A stretch of 64,000 bases of DNA from Balanoglossus misakiensis (GCA_040954595.2 CM082592.2:8680001-8744000); one strand, 5' to 3'; shown: positions 37,192 through 50,054, counted from the stretch's first letter. Numbers and translations are program-made. The notes: generated by a model from the sequence alone, not told the origin.

Positions 37192-39092
37192 AGGCGAAAT
37201 GGCGGCAGTCAATAAACATAATTTAAGTTTCCTTTCCGGTATATGGCAGATGGGCTTTCCTGAAGCTGAAAATTTTACTAATACTGAAAGAGAATTTCAA
37301 CTTTTTCGAAAACGTGCAATGTAAGATGTTTTAGAGTAATCTTGCTCCATATATTCTACATTAAAGACGACGAGGGCGTGTAAGAGTCAATTTGTAGCTG
37401 TGAGTGCATCTCTGAAGATTTCCGAAGAATGAATTCCTGTATGTTTTGTGGTATCAAAATGCCCTCATGGCAAAGTTACACGGGCCGTTATTTTCGTGGG
37501 CGGAAATAGAGAGCCCTGGTTCGCGAGAGTGTTTCTGATAACGAGGTTCGGGTATCGATCACTTATTAGAAATGAATCGATACAACACGGCCGTTGATTG
37601 GCTGCGTCCGAGTCGGGCGGTGGTTGTCGAACAAGGTACATCCATGCGGATCCGAACTCTGCGCACATGCCCCGTGTTATCTATGCACGAGGGCGAGGGG
37701 TGGACTCAAAGCAAGACAAGGTAAGCCAAAAAAGACAAGAAACCTTGGAGGCAGTTTGAATCATGCAATTCGAGTGTAAATTTTATGCACGTGCGGTGGA
37801 CATGTTAGGGCGTTCTCGGTATTTTTCCGAGGAGATATAACTGGGTGCGCCAAAACACGTCCGTGAAGATTTCAAAGGGATTCTTGACTACGAAATGGTC
37901 CCTGTTTGGCTGAATATAAAATGAAGTCAATGGCCCCTTTGAAGTCTTCAAGCATGTACAAATTGAACAGAAAAAATTACATCGCTGCCTAATCTGACGG
38001 GGAATATCGACATAATCGCAGACTAAGTCTAATTGTCGTCCGAATTACAACTTGAATCCAGCCAGATGTCAGTGATAGTAGCCACTAATTTTCTTTTCAC
38101 ATTACCTGAGCCAATCACCAGGCTTCTCTCAAATCATTAACACGTTCAAACTAAATTGGCCAATGAGGTGTCAATGCTCGCCGGTAAAGAAATTGCCCGG
38201 AGATTTGAGAGCCAACAGGTGGTTTATCAGCGAATCATGGGCGTGGTTATCAGCACCGCCAATACACAGACAGACATATGGTGTAAACGGTACGTCAAAA
38301 CGGTGTGTTCCGAACCTTTGCATACGTAAATTAAAATAAATTAATCAGTAAGCATCAACCACGCAAAATTTTAAATGTAGCTGAAAATGCCACCAAACGA
38401 TACAGCTTCTGTCCCCAAGTGATGAATGATAGGCAGCAAGGAATGACAATTGCGTAACTGACCCCACCCGGTGACATCGAGTCTGTCACAGACTGTACAA
38501 AGTGATGACGAGTGAACACTGAACACTTGCGCTGAGATAAACGACGCTTTGTTGCCCGTATAGTCCACTAGTTTTATCATTTTGACTTCGCAACACATCA
38601 TGCATGCTAAATCCTCAACATCAGTAGCAGCGTATTATCAATTTTGCGGGAACATCTCGTGGTTTCTCGTCCAATTCATCAAGCACACATTAACACGTAC
38701 ATGTAGTGTTGTATAGATTTATTAACATTATACCAGGACCAATTGAAGATAATACAATTTATACTGCAAATTTATAATACAGAACAGTTTATTAATTAGC
38801 AAAACATTGATTAGATCCATGTTTTTCAATTTTTGTTTGCAAGTGCTTCTAAAATGTGCTACAGCGGATTTGAATATCAATTCATGAAAGTAAAAATAAT
38901 TTGCAGTAAACGGTCGTTGTTAGGGCCATGCATAAAATCAAATGAATTGTTGACTTATAAACTAACGGCATTATACCTTATACTGTGTTAGACACCCACG
39001 AATGACTACTTTCCATTGATAAGAGCAACCTATATAACTGAGCCATATTTCCTTAGGTGTAAATAGCCGACCGACATCGGGTGATCTCGGAT
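37192..39092. other. Spacer between convergent carbonic anhydrases B and C
   Basis: Genes B (plus) and C (minus) converge here. No coding exon is supported. Reverse-strand AATAAA signals for C are at 38718-38723 and 38788-38793. Confidence 0.45.
37211..37216 (+). terminator. Polyadenylation signal of carbonic anhydrase B
   Basis: AATAAA 20 bases after the stop codon. If used, the 3' UTR would be very short. Confidence 0.4.
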
Positions 39093-42000
39093 TTAATTAG
39101 TTTTTTGCACCACGCGCTCATTCAGTGGCTGAGTTGGGCGGAAGTTGTCGACCAAGGGGTGACCCTCGCTGGTCAGAAGGGAACGGAATGCGTCAATCTG
39201 AAAGTGAATGCAAAGCAGATCCCGGTTAAGGCTTTTATCCAGACGTTTTCTCACGTTGCATGGCAAGAGAATGTTGATTCGCAAAGCGTAACATTACGCG
39301 GCCATAGATCACGTGGCAAGAGACCAGCACCAAATGAAGTGCATTATGGGTAAAAAGTCGACAATTGTCATTCGCCATTGTGGAAACCCGCCATCTTGAA
39401 ATCCTGTTTCATGGTCGGCTTCATTGAGATCATGAGATTCACTCACTCCTGTGGCAAATATTATTTTAAGATATTATATTATATATATTATATTATACAT
39501 TATATATATTTTTTGCAGTACCTGGCTCTGTGAGATCTTCACCGGATTGAGCATCACGGTCCAAACAACAGTCTCCAGACAGGACGGGGTGGTCAAAGAA
39601 CCTCGGTAGCGGGCGAAGTCGGACAGGTCATCGGGCAGCAGAGACCTCACGGAAATCTGTTTCAAGTTGGACTCGTCTTCTAAAGAGGTACGTAAGTAAA
39701 AAAATATTTAGATTCGGGATAAGGAGAGAGACTTTCGTCTCCGACAAAGAGAAAATAACCTAAAGCTGGTGATGATACTGGAGGTTTTATATACATGTAG
39801 TGTCCATAATCTGATCAGTTATTACCTGGGTTGGTGACTTTTGACAGTGCATCAACTATAGGGGCATAAGCAGAATTGTCTTGGTCGCCAGTCTAGAAAA
39901 CAAAACAACAATGAAACAACGTCATCATGTATTATCATGTTCATTCAAAAAACAAACAGTCCTACTACACAAGACGCTTACTGAGTTATTGACCAGCAAC
40001 GTAAACGATGTTGCATTGTGGGATCTTCTTGAGGCGGTCTCACCCATGCCACACTCGCCTACCACGGCTTTCCTTCCTTATTAGTATCGATCGGTATTTC
40101 TGATCGCAGCCATCATCTACAAATGTCGACACAAATTTTAGCCGAGTTGGCTTATGCACTTACATCAACAGTGATCAGGGCTCCTATGACAGCGACGCCG
40201 TCCACTTGCGTCTTTGCTTCGTTGAAATCAGCATACTTCATATCGTAGAGGACGAAGTGGTTCTGGAATAAACGTGCACATAAATCTAAATATTAAATTT
40301 GGAAGCGATCGTTAAAATCACGAACTGTGTTAAAGGTTGCGTCTCTGTGATTTTGAATTTGATTTCTGAAAGATTCTCTTTTCCACCTCACCTCGGCTGC
40401 ATACTGTACGCCATCAACGGTGTGTTCCGACCCTTGAGAATTGGCACTTCCCCAGTGCCAGTGGAATTGCACCAATTTGTACTTCTCCCCCGGCAGTCCG
40501 GCGCCACAAAATTCGTTCTTTCCTCCTGTGATGTCCACTTGCACTGGAAACAAGAAGTTCGTACAGTTACCATGGAAAGGCGCTTTCCTCGAGCTGACAC
40601 CTTGCGCCTTGTCTTTTCTGCTGTTGTGGTAACGAAAGACTAGGTATCCTTCAAGAATTTATGAAAAATTGACCTATACAATTTTGGTCCGTGGTTTTCA
40701 AACTTACCGCTGTGACCATTGTTGTGGATATTGAAACGGCCACCGTGCAAAGTGTACGAAAGCCGATCAAAATCTTCGGGTGAAGCAGTTGCAAGGTCGA
40801 TGTTGATTGGTGACTGGCTCTGGCCCCCGCATGTGGGATCAATGGAGGCCCAATGGTCAGGCCCTGCGCAAATGAAGTTGTAATCGAGAGAGAACGAATA
40901 ATAACAACTTGAAGGTTGACAACATCAAAGTAATGCCCGGGCACGTAAAAAACACAGTAGTCCGTCTGCCTGTCACCGTCTCCTCATTCTAACTTCCTCT
41001 TAGAAACGCCAAAATAAAACACAACGCCGTCCTTTTATCAAATAAACTCAAAGTACGTAAGAAATCACGAGTTTCTTGGAAGAAACAAAGATACCAAGAA
41101 AGTAAAAACTGGAGAAGGCAATTCATTTTAACTGAAGGCGAAAATTGTCACTCAAATTGACATTAGTGAGAGGCCATTCTTACCTGTTTCACCTCCATAG
41201 GACCAATGTCCATGACCAGATCTGCGAACCACGCCTATTTGTAAAAGTAAGAAATGGTCGTTTAGCAAGAAAATGGAAGACAATCATGTTGCGAGTTTTC
41301 AGTCGAGATCACTACATGTACTGACTGTCCCTGCAATGGTGACTGTTCCTTGGCCTGCAAAATGATCAACTCTAGTTTAACAAAGGCATCATATGTTTTC
41401 ATATGTATGTACCATGTCTTGCAAAATATTCAGCTCGACCAGTAACTTGTATCAGTACGACGGCCTTTCCAATCTAAAATTAACCATTTGTTGCGCCTGA
41501 TCACGTGTAAGTGACGGTACGACTGCCGGCAAGAAACATCGTTTTCGACCACTAACTTTATGTCTTGCCATATGGTCTGTTAGGTGCTATAGATACATGT
41601 ATGTGTAAATAAGTGAGTGTACCCAGCACTAAAACATTGTTTGAAAGATAGAAGTCTTGCCAGATGACGATCTAAAATTATATGCCATTAAAAGTAGACA
41701 GGGCACATGCGCAGCTGTCTTGGCAGTTGACAACGTACATGTAGTAGTAAATCTTTGTCATCTAAGACCAAAAAAACTACAGAATAACTGAGGTATTGAA
41801 TGCGCATTGAACCTATCGTTTATTAGTAATGCTTCGTAAACACTTTTTTTCTCGTTATTAGAGCTTCAATTTTATATAACTCATGGGGAGGTACAGCTGT
41901 GCGCGTCCACCCCGGCCTTTTGACTGTTGCAGAGGCGTTGCTGTTATGCGCATCGTCAGCGGGTGATACCAATGCCACATATGTCGTTAAAAGTTATTGG

Positions 42001-42932
42001 CATTGTTTTGTTTTAATCCTTCAATTGTTATCCAGGGGACAGAAAAACGCAGGCTATTCCAGAATTGCCTAAAATTTCGTAGTAGCGAAAAAACATGTTA
42101 CAGTCGGACACTGAATTGTTTCCGGAATTTATCCCCCCTCTTCGACAAAAATTAAACTTTAAATCTCTTGATAATTATATTGATCAGCACTCTTTTAAAG
42201 ACGTTAAAATAATTTCAAGCAGAGAGACAGTGACGAAAATTTTATAGAATTTCGGGGATTGTTATTAACATCAATGTCACCCGTGACATTATAATACGTG
42301 GTGATTCCATAATGTGCCTATTAACAGTTGTCGCTAGATCGAAATTTTATGGGTGATAACTAACGTAAGTAGAATCATTATGTTAATATCGCTTTGAAAA
42401 AACGTCATTAAATGTTGCATCGTTTTGTGCTTCAAGCATCACAAGTGTTTATAGACAACATTTCTGCCTGATGCGTTTTGTTCGCGCTAAAGTCTGTTCA
42501 GAAACCTTGCAATTAATTTTGCTGTCTGTGGTTCAATAAATGATTACCTGCGAGAGCAATTGTTTGTATTACGATTTTGATGGATCTTTTGTCGAGTTGT
42601 GTTCTAATATTCGCATTCAAATGAAACGCGATTTGAAATCATCGATACAGGGGATATCATGTTGAATACAACGCAAAAAACAACAAAAAAAAAACATATT
42701 TTCGATATCCCTTATCAGTCATTATATGTGAGGGTGGCGGGGGAGGGATTCGACAGTACAGTTCCGTGCCTTAAAAAAATATCAAACTCAAATGTCAGTT
42801 ATAAGGCAACTTGACACAGATTTTTTTTCAATCGCGAATTTTGAAAAGTTATAAGTACTTACTCCTGGCATGTACCTGAAGTACACCAACAAGGACAAAA
42901 ACCAAAACCGTCGAATGCAGTGAAGACGCCAT
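39093..42932 (-). CDS. Secreted alpha-carbonic anhydrase C
   Basis: Eight exons, in transcript order: 42863-42932, 41184-41234, 40708-40863, 40392-40543, 40164-40262, 39826-39892, 39522-39679, 39093-39197; 285 aa. Signal peptide at about 1-21 ([19 protein letters not shown]). HWSYGG and [19 protein letters not shown] mark the start of the domain. Zinc ligands are H120, H122 (QFHWHWG) and H145 in NHFVLYD, which replaces the usual MHxVTY. H91 (NNGHS), GSEH and SLTTPSC complete the active site, so it should be catalytic. It ends [14 protein letters not shown] plus a short polar tail, with no anchor. All intron phases (1,1,1,0,0,1,0) match A and B. It is inverted relative to them. Confidence 0.92.
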
Positions 42933-43045
42933 TGCTGGGTGTGTTGGGGAGCTTCGGTGTTCACGACGCAGCCCTGTCAAACTGTGGCGCTTATTAGGAG
43001 CTCCAGCTACTAAAATAACCACAGAATGTACGAGGGGTCCCACGC

Positions 43046-43054
43046 CTATATTTT
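43046..43054 (-). promoter_or_regulatory. TATA-like box of carbonic anhydrase C
   Basis: AAAATATAG on the minus strand, about 115 bases before the ATG at 42932, inside otherwise GC-balanced sequence. Confidence 0.35.
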
Positions 43055-43287
43055 CTGACAAATTGAATTTCCTGTCATAGACCAGACCATTTTAGTCGAT
43101 CTCGGACAACTTACTGGTCTATGTGCTATTAAATTTCTCCACCCATATGTGCAATGCATCAAAAATCATCGTAAACACAAAACATGTTGGAATCATTGTC
43201 TAAGAATCTATTGTGTTAAATAATGTACCTCCATTATCGTGAATTGGCACTTAAAATTTCAAAAATAGTAGTATTAAATGCTTTAGG

Positions 43288-43352
43288 GGCGTGAATTTGG
43301 CGAAGTTAAGTGGTTATTATCTGAGTGGTGTGGTAGGTCTGGGTTCGAATCC
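43288..43352 (+). repeat. tRNA-like (Pol III promoter-like) element, probably decayed
   Basis: TGGCGAAGTTAAGTGG (43298-43313) resembles an A box and GGTTCGAATCC (43342-43352) is a near-perfect B box, spaced as in a tRNA. I could not pair an acceptor stem, so this is likely a tRNA-derived SINE head or tRNA relic. Confidence 0.3.
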
Positions 43353-45227
43353 TTTAAAACTCAAGTCGAATTTCTCGAATAATCTGCCGAAAGATTCGTT
43401 TATGGGACTTTTGTTTGCAGATGACGTGTTTGAAATCCCTAAATTAATTACTAGTATGCATCGTGCAGGGTTCTACAATTATGTTTTTGCCCTTAAAAGG
43501 ATTCATAGGACACAGCTGACGTTTTTGTTTCTGAATAAACAGTTCTGTGCACAGACAAAGGTATATTGTTTTTATATATAGAAATGCTCTCGTCCACAAA
43601 AATATGGGTCTTTAACCATTTGTGATGTCAAAAGGTTTATTGTCTTTCTATCGATGTGTATAGCTTATTCAAACCACATCTGCAATCTGGTAAATGCATA
43701 TAGGTAAATTGTGGATTGTCGGGATAACAAATAAGTTATCGCTCTTCCTGTGTTTCCAGCTCTCGTTTCTTCGTCAAAAATGTTGTATTCACTTGATCAC
43801 CATTCAAGGGACCCTTGTAAGTTGAAAAGTAAAATGCGAAAGATGGCAGCTGTTGGTGTTCTTCAAACCTCTGCCCGGGAATATCCAATATGTCGCATGA
43901 CATGGATGCTGACAAGACCAAATATGCTAATAATGATAATTTCCGACCGGTAGTCAGGAGTGACGTTTGGATTCATGCCAATGAAAACTTTGCTGGCTGC
44001 TAAAATTGGGGGGGAAGTGTGCCATTTAAACATACAACTATAAAAATAAAACTACTGGTTGATACCCGTATCTACGCTTTTCTGTAATAGAATTTACCAG
44101 CCAGCTATATATTACAAGACACATATGGCCATCTGGGTCGGATGTGCAAAGTGATCATTGATACAGTTGTGCTGTTATCGATGCATGGGCCTTTAACCAG
44201 TTCACTCCATAAACATATAAACGTGTATGTTGATAAATGGTCAAAATCCTGTGGTATACCATTACCTAGGGGGTGGTTTAATGTATTGCTTAAACATCAT
44301 CCACAAGCAAAATCAGAAGTATGCTTTGATTCTTGTTTATTATGAAATTAGGTTCACTTGTAAAAAATGTACATGTACACAGAGATTGGCAATCGCAACA
44401 AAAACCCACTACTGTGCATGAGTTTCTGTTATTTTTTCAAAGGGATATGGTTTTTGCTATAAATAAGTGCTACTGTATACAAGTTTTATTCATATACTAC
44501 AAAGGGAAATTAATAATTATCAATCATATTTTCATGCTTTGTTCAGTACGTAGTATGTGCAGTCAGTAAAAACTAAATAAATCATTCATTTGTGTCAAAA
44601 AGAACAATTATGTTCTTGGTATGTACATTGGTAATGTTTCTAAAAGTTTGGATATAAAAAACAACCATTCGTAAACATGTTTCCTTTATATAAGTACAGT
44701 ATTATGACAAAACTGCCCTCTAGTTGCATAATATACATGTATGTTTTGTGAATTCCCATATCTTCTGAATTGTTACATTATGTACATCTCTTCCCAAACC
44801 AAATAAATCCCATTATAAATTAAAAACCAAGTTAGAATGTCTATTCCAGAAAAAAAATTGACATCGGTTAATCACTTTTGGCATAACTTGAACTCAGATA
44901 CTCTTTGTACAATAGACCAAAAAAAGACAGAAAAAAATGACAATATCTCTTTCCGTGACATTTTACAAGACCTTTTAATGTAATTGTTAACATTAAAGAT
45001 CAGCTCTTCTGTACATGTTGAGTTGCTATCAATCTAACACATTTCATTTTGTAGATAAAAGTATTCATCAAATCATTGGCATATGTACAGCATAAAAAAT
45101 CAGCTCCACACTGGTTACAGACTCTTGCTAGCAGATAACAGCTTCCATACTCCCAGCTCCCTTCCAAGAATCCAGGACGGAAATTTTGATTCAGATGGAA
45201 TGTTCGATTTGTCTGGTGACGCAAGGT

Positions 45228-46311
45228 CTAGTGCATTTTCAGTTCAAAGCATATGCAGTTGATGGTCTCGCATTCTGGCATAGTACAGTTACAGGCACAG
45301 TCGCATGCACCACACTGGAAAAAAAATAGTGAAGAGATTCAGTGGTATGAGAGTGTTCATGGCTGTAAATGGCATGTTGTTCTGCTTATATTCTACAGAT
45401 AAATCAACACACAGTTATGCTATGCAGAACATATTGTATAGTGTCTATCAGCAGTCAAGGTGATAGTGTGTGTGATCCTGAGTGTTTATGTATGCATTAC
45501 AGCAAACAGCATACTTACATCACAGATTGGGTCATTTCCACAGCACTGGTTGTTCTGACAAGACTCACACCTCATGCACTTGTTCATTGAGCATCTCTGA
45601 AAGATAAAACACATGTATCAGGTTTTCTCGCTCACTTATGGAGACTACGACCTAGCCACAGTTTTGGGTTCTCAGACAATCTTTACTCATTGGATTTCAT
45701 GATTGACGGGTCCTTACTTGATCTGGTGGGCCACACACGGAGTCAAGGCACGACCTGAAGTTGGGATAGGCACAGCAATTGCACGCCTCAGCTGTGGTCA
45801 CCCAACAGTCACAACACTGCTGACTGCCATCCTCTTTCCCACACGGTGCACACTCTCCACAGAAGCCTTGTGCCTACAAACAGGAAAATAAAGACAGAAT
45901 AGAACAAAGCTATCCCAATATTTCTTTATATATAGTGAAATTGAGTGACCTATGGTCCTTGGAGACGCCCTCCTGTCTGAGTTGCATTGGTCAAGTAAAT
46001 GGATGTAAAATGTACAAGCACAACTACTGATATCTGTATTTCACTTACAAGTAAGCACTGCCTGATCATAAGTATCAAGAAAACCAACACTAAGTATGCT
46101 CCAATAGCAATCACTATGATTGCAGATGTAGGCAACACTTGTTCTGATGTTGTTGTGACTGGAGTTTGCTGAAATATAAAAAGAAATATGACACTGTCAT
46201 GAATCTTGACTAACATGGACTTGTGTTATTGTTGATGTCAGCCGAATAGAGAAGTTTGATGTTGAATCATGTATTTAGTAGCTACTAAATGCTCACTCCT
46301 GAATCTGCCAT
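45228..46311 (-). CDS. Small cysteine-rich single-pass membrane protein
   Basis: Five exons, in transcript order: 46297-46311, 46049-46168, 45718-45873, 45519-45596, 45228-45314; 151 aa. All junctions are phase 0. A short Thr/Ser-rich N-terminus (MADSGQTPVTTTSEQ) precedes one hydrophobic helix at about 21-40 (AIIVIAIGAYLVLVFLILMI). The remaining 110 residues hold 27 cysteines, as pairs and CxC/CxxC groups (CGECAPC, QQCCDCW, CNCCAYPNF, CGACDCACNC). With no cleavable signal it may be a type III protein with the Cys-rich part in the cytosol, perhaps palmitoylated or metal-binding. That is inference. I do not recognise the family. The five-codon first exon is the least certain part: it rests on a GGA/GTGAGC donor. 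Confidence 0.7.
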
Positions 46312-46770
46312 ATTTTGTTTTGTTTCGATTAAGTAGCCTCGCTTAAGTCAGTAGCCGGTAGCCGATTTCCACTGGCCTATATCACAGACGATGCACACTA
46401 GAGTTTGTTATTGTCCATGGGGGCCGCCATCTTGGATGACAACAAACGCACTGCAGTAGAGTTCTTTTAGGTTTCCTGGATAAGTTACACAGTATATGAA
46501 AACAAAGTTGTTGCTTTCGACTGTAAGGTGTTTCCCAACTGTCACTGAGGCATGAAATATAAGGTTGAGAGACACTGCAGGGAATATCAGCCGATGTTCA
46601 TCGTTCACGGAGTACGTGCAAAGGATCGCTTTGAAAAATGTAGACTGTCAGGTTTCTCCAGTCTGATTGGACAATGCAGTCATGTGACCAGGAGTTGCGT
46701 CTGTGGTTACGAGGAAGTTAGAACAATTTGAAACCGAATCCGAGGCCAAAGCTTTCTCCGACTTGACAAA
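46312..46770. promoter_or_regulatory. Bidirectional promoter, Cys-rich gene / RPAIN
   Basis: The two start codons are 460 bases apart, facing away from each other. A YY1-type motif, GCCGCCATCTTGG (46423-46435), lies between them. There is no TATA box, as is common for paired housekeeping promoters. Confidence 0.5.
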
Positions 46771-48873
46771 ATGGCATCTCCCAGGTCACCCACAGGAGAC
46801 AGACTTTCAAGACACAAAACTCTCTACAAAGGGAGAACCCCGCCTTGGAAGGACACATACAGAAGGGTGAGGGGAAAGTTTAAGTTATTGGAAGCTGTTT
46901 TACTGCTGTAGAGATTTAATCACGACTGCCTTTCTCACGGTCTGACACATCAGGGTTGGCAACCCAAATGCACCATGTGAATGAATGAATGATACATGCA
47001 TGTGTGTGCATGTGAATAGGGGAGATTCGCAGCTATACTTGTACACAGCAACTGCACCTGACAGACTCACTTGAGTGCTTGGGAGTATGGCAAACGTCTG
47101 TGTAATTGGAGGCACATTGTCCAGTGTCAGAGCTTTACTACCCGCAGGTAGAACATGATTATTAGTTGCCGTAAAGAGGCCCGTGGTTTACGACGATATT
47201 GGGGGCAAGGACGATAACAACATACAGCCCCCCCCCCCCCCCACACAAACAGCTCGCAGATTCGCTGGCCAGTTGCAGTTGCAGGGCTGCAACCCACACT
47301 GTATATGATGTGGCAAATCTGCACACTGTAATGTAATCGTTTATCACCATGCGGAATATTTTTGGTTCTTTCAGAGATGTTTTGACAGGCTGCGGATGAA
47401 AAGAGGAAGTCTTGTTGACCAGCTGCGGAGAATAGAGCCTTCATGTGAAAAACAAAGCTCAGAGGGAGTTTCCTGTGTCAGTGATGTCATGGAAGAAGAA
47501 TGGAAAATCTTACAAGGAGAGCACAATTTACCATCGATGCGGGACAGTCGTCAAAGTAGTTTACCAGATGTAAGTTTGGCAACTGATCATGGTTACTAGT
47601 AGTTCACGGTCCATATTTGATCTATTTAATATCTATTTGATTTTTCTTTATATTTCAGGTGACAGTGAGAACAGATGATTTTGATGAAATATTGTCCATC
47701 ATGGAAGAAATTAAATCAGAACTACTGAAAGAAGGTATGGTGTGATTTGTAATCAAATGAAACTATGCAGCTTTGAGCCTGACAAAAAGTTTAAATTTAA
47801 ATATCGGAAAATTAAGTCTCACTTTCTGGTACATTGCAAGAATCAGAGGCAGCATCAATGTGATGTTAAGATGATAACCTGCATAAACGTGTACCAAATT
47901 TGACCATAGATTGTGCCCAGGGCATTTCTATAGAGGCTGATTGAAATTCAGACACCTTGTGTTGTATTTCCAGAGCAAGACATTTTGGCACAGTACGACT
48001 CCAGTGTCAAGTTCGATGAAGCCTCACTGTGCGCGGCCGTTGAAAAACTCAATACAGATGAACTTGTGTGCCCTGTGTGCAGAAGGTCAGTCAGGCTGCC
48101 ATTGTATTGAGAACCTTGTATTTTTGGTGTGATTTACAGTTGGGAAAGTCATTGAAAGTCCAGGAAAAGTTAATAGAAACCCTGGAAGATTGTTAGGCAC
48201 TTGTGTCAGCGATTTTTGAAATGATGTGTGCCATATCTTTTTTTCACAGAAACCCTCTGCTGCAGAATAAAACGGTTGTGTTTTGTGCCTGTGGATTGAG
48301 GATTGACACAGAGGTAAGGTTATAAACAAATTTACACCAATGTTGGATATTTGGTGACCAAGTGATTCCGTGAGCATCACCTCCACTTTCCTCAAAGGAT
48401 TAATGTCCATTTTGACATTTGTCATTTCTGTGTTTGCGTTTCCATACAGCAAGACTGTTTGACACTATCCCATATCAAAGTGCAGTTGGCAGAAGCAGTA
48501 AGACAGCACAGCAGCTCTTGTACAGGCGAGGCTATCTTCGCTGAGGTGGACCAGTTTGGCGTCAAAAATCTCCTCATGTCTTGTAAGGTGAGACATTGAC
48601 TGAACTCTGGGTGTTGCGTAGTGTATATTATATTCATTTTGATTGTAGTCAGATATGGTGACTTGTATTACCCCTTATTCATATAATTTGCCGTTTTACT
48701 TTTCATCAAATCACAGATTTGACTTGATACTTCTGAAGCCTTATAACATAGTGTAAGCAACCATGTCTGCCCTTTCACATATTTGAACTGAACACCAAAT
48801 ATTGTTGATCGCATAGAACACTTACATATCCATTTTCTTGCAGTTATGCGATCACCTGTACATAATCCTGTGA
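46771..48873 (+). CDS. RPAIN: RPA-interacting protein (RPAIN / RIP)
   Basis: Seven exons: 46771-46866, 47375-47569, 47659-47734, 47974-48085, 48250-48313, 48450-48587, 48844-48873; 236 aa against 219 in human. It carries replication protein A into the nucleus. The basic N-terminus has LYKGRTPPWKDTYRRRC, matching the vertebrate LYK...PPWKEAFRQRC region. VMEEEWKILQ matches the conserved VMEEEWNALQ. The C-terminal zinc-finger-like part has C155, C158 (CPVC) and C172, C174 (CACG). A last pair, C226 and C229, sits in SCKLCDHLYIIL, which aligns with the vertebrate end SCLACDTWAVIL. The tiny final exon is supported by that match. Head-to-head with the Cys-rich gene. Confidence 0.92.
47228..47242. 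repeat. C15 homopolymer in RPAIN intron 1
   Basis: Fifteen C followed by CACAC, with flanks similar to the run at 30193 (AGCCC...CCACAC). A shared source element is possible. Confidence 0.6.
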
Positions 48874-50054
48874 TGTTAAGTGAAACGATGGACTATCTAC
48901 GCGGTTGTGTTTCGAGTGAATGGTTGGAACCTCTCTGTTGGTGAGAAGAGCACACCAGAGGGGTTTGTGTGTTTGTGATGAAGAAACAAAAGGATCTTTG
49001 TGGACACGTGTCAAGGTAATTGCCAAAAATCGGCAGCACTTAGGCAGGAATTGGAATGTCCACTAGGTTCAGCATTGACAGGAGTCAGAGAAGGTAATCA
49101 TGTACAGGATAGAACTATGCTATGAAATATTGAGACATGATGCAAGGATATACAAGTGCAATGACTAAGGCCATAGTTTACCAGGATTATCGATGAATTT
49201 ATGTAAAGTATTTATAGTTTGTGTTCTCCAGCAAGACAACTTTTTTGTGTGTTATTTTGTAAATTTCTTTGTCCAGTTTGATATCTAAATAAAATTTTAT
49301 AATCTACTATTGATCATGTTTTTCTTGTATATTCCAAATGTTTATGTGGAAAGGTGTGTTTTGAAGGTGGGACAAGATACCTACAGTTAAAGGGATGTAG
49401 GATTCAAGTGTTTGCATCTGGGGAAGAGGGGTGGCCAGAAAAACTTCACACACGGAGCTTTCTTGTTAAAAATTTATTGTACGACTTTGTACATAAGTTA
49501 TTAATATTACAAAGAGTTCTTGGAAAATCATTACGCTGAAACGTTTAGTGTGGGCATCCACTGGGGATTTCTTCAGTCCTGGCGTCACTGATTCACTCAA
49601 TCTTGAGCAAAAAACTTATCTGAATAAATGTCACGGGAATTTCATCTGTGACCAATGGAAGTGAGTGGTGGCTCGAATAAATAAAAAATGTCAATAGATG
49701 GCCAACAATATCTCATCACTTCAAATTTCAGGAACTTCTTGGCTCCCGCTTGTTTTCTTCTTCTCTGAAGAAATGCAGGTCACTTGGTGATTGGTGGATT
49801 GACTCGGTTTCAAATGCCTCGACCACTCAGCGTTCACTTTTGCCTTGTTAGACAAGTCAGAGATACAGAGTTTCGCAAGCAGTCAGCGTTCACCATTGAG
49901 GAGATGGATATATCATCTGTTACATTAAAGATGATGGCTCCTTGTTCAAGTCAACCGATCTCTCAGTGATAGAACAGCTGGCGTGATTGGTCAGAAAACG
50001 GCCACAGCCAAGCCTTGAATGTTTTTCAGCCAGTCAAGACCAACTTTCCCAGAG
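48874..50054. other. Convergent 3' ends of RPAIN and INO80B
   Basis: AATAAA for RPAIN is at 49288-49293 (plus). A reverse-strand AATAAA for INO80B is at 49473-49478. The predicted 3' ends therefore nearly meet or slightly overlap. No other gene is seen. Confidence 0.5.

Larger units (their letters stand above)
42933..45227. other. Spacer, carbonic anhydrase C promoter to Cys-rich gene
   Basis: AT-rich, no supported gene. It contains a tRNA-like segment at 43288-43352. Open frames here show no family signature. The 3' UTR of the minus-strand Cys-rich gene should occupy the right part; a reverse-strand AATAAA is at 44485-44490. Confidence 0.4.

Noticed and set aside
43291-43581. 96-codon frame containing LLFADDV, reminiscent of a reverse transcriptase box
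   Set aside because: Only the short LLFADD match fits. No neighbouring RT motifs are present and the start lies in the tRNA-like segment.
45950-46216. Alternative start of the Cys-rich protein by reading through into MLVKIHDSVIFLFIFQ
   Set aside because: That stretch is a pyrimidine-rich intron end with TTTCAG; splicing to the ATG exon at 46297-46311 is in phase and cleaner.
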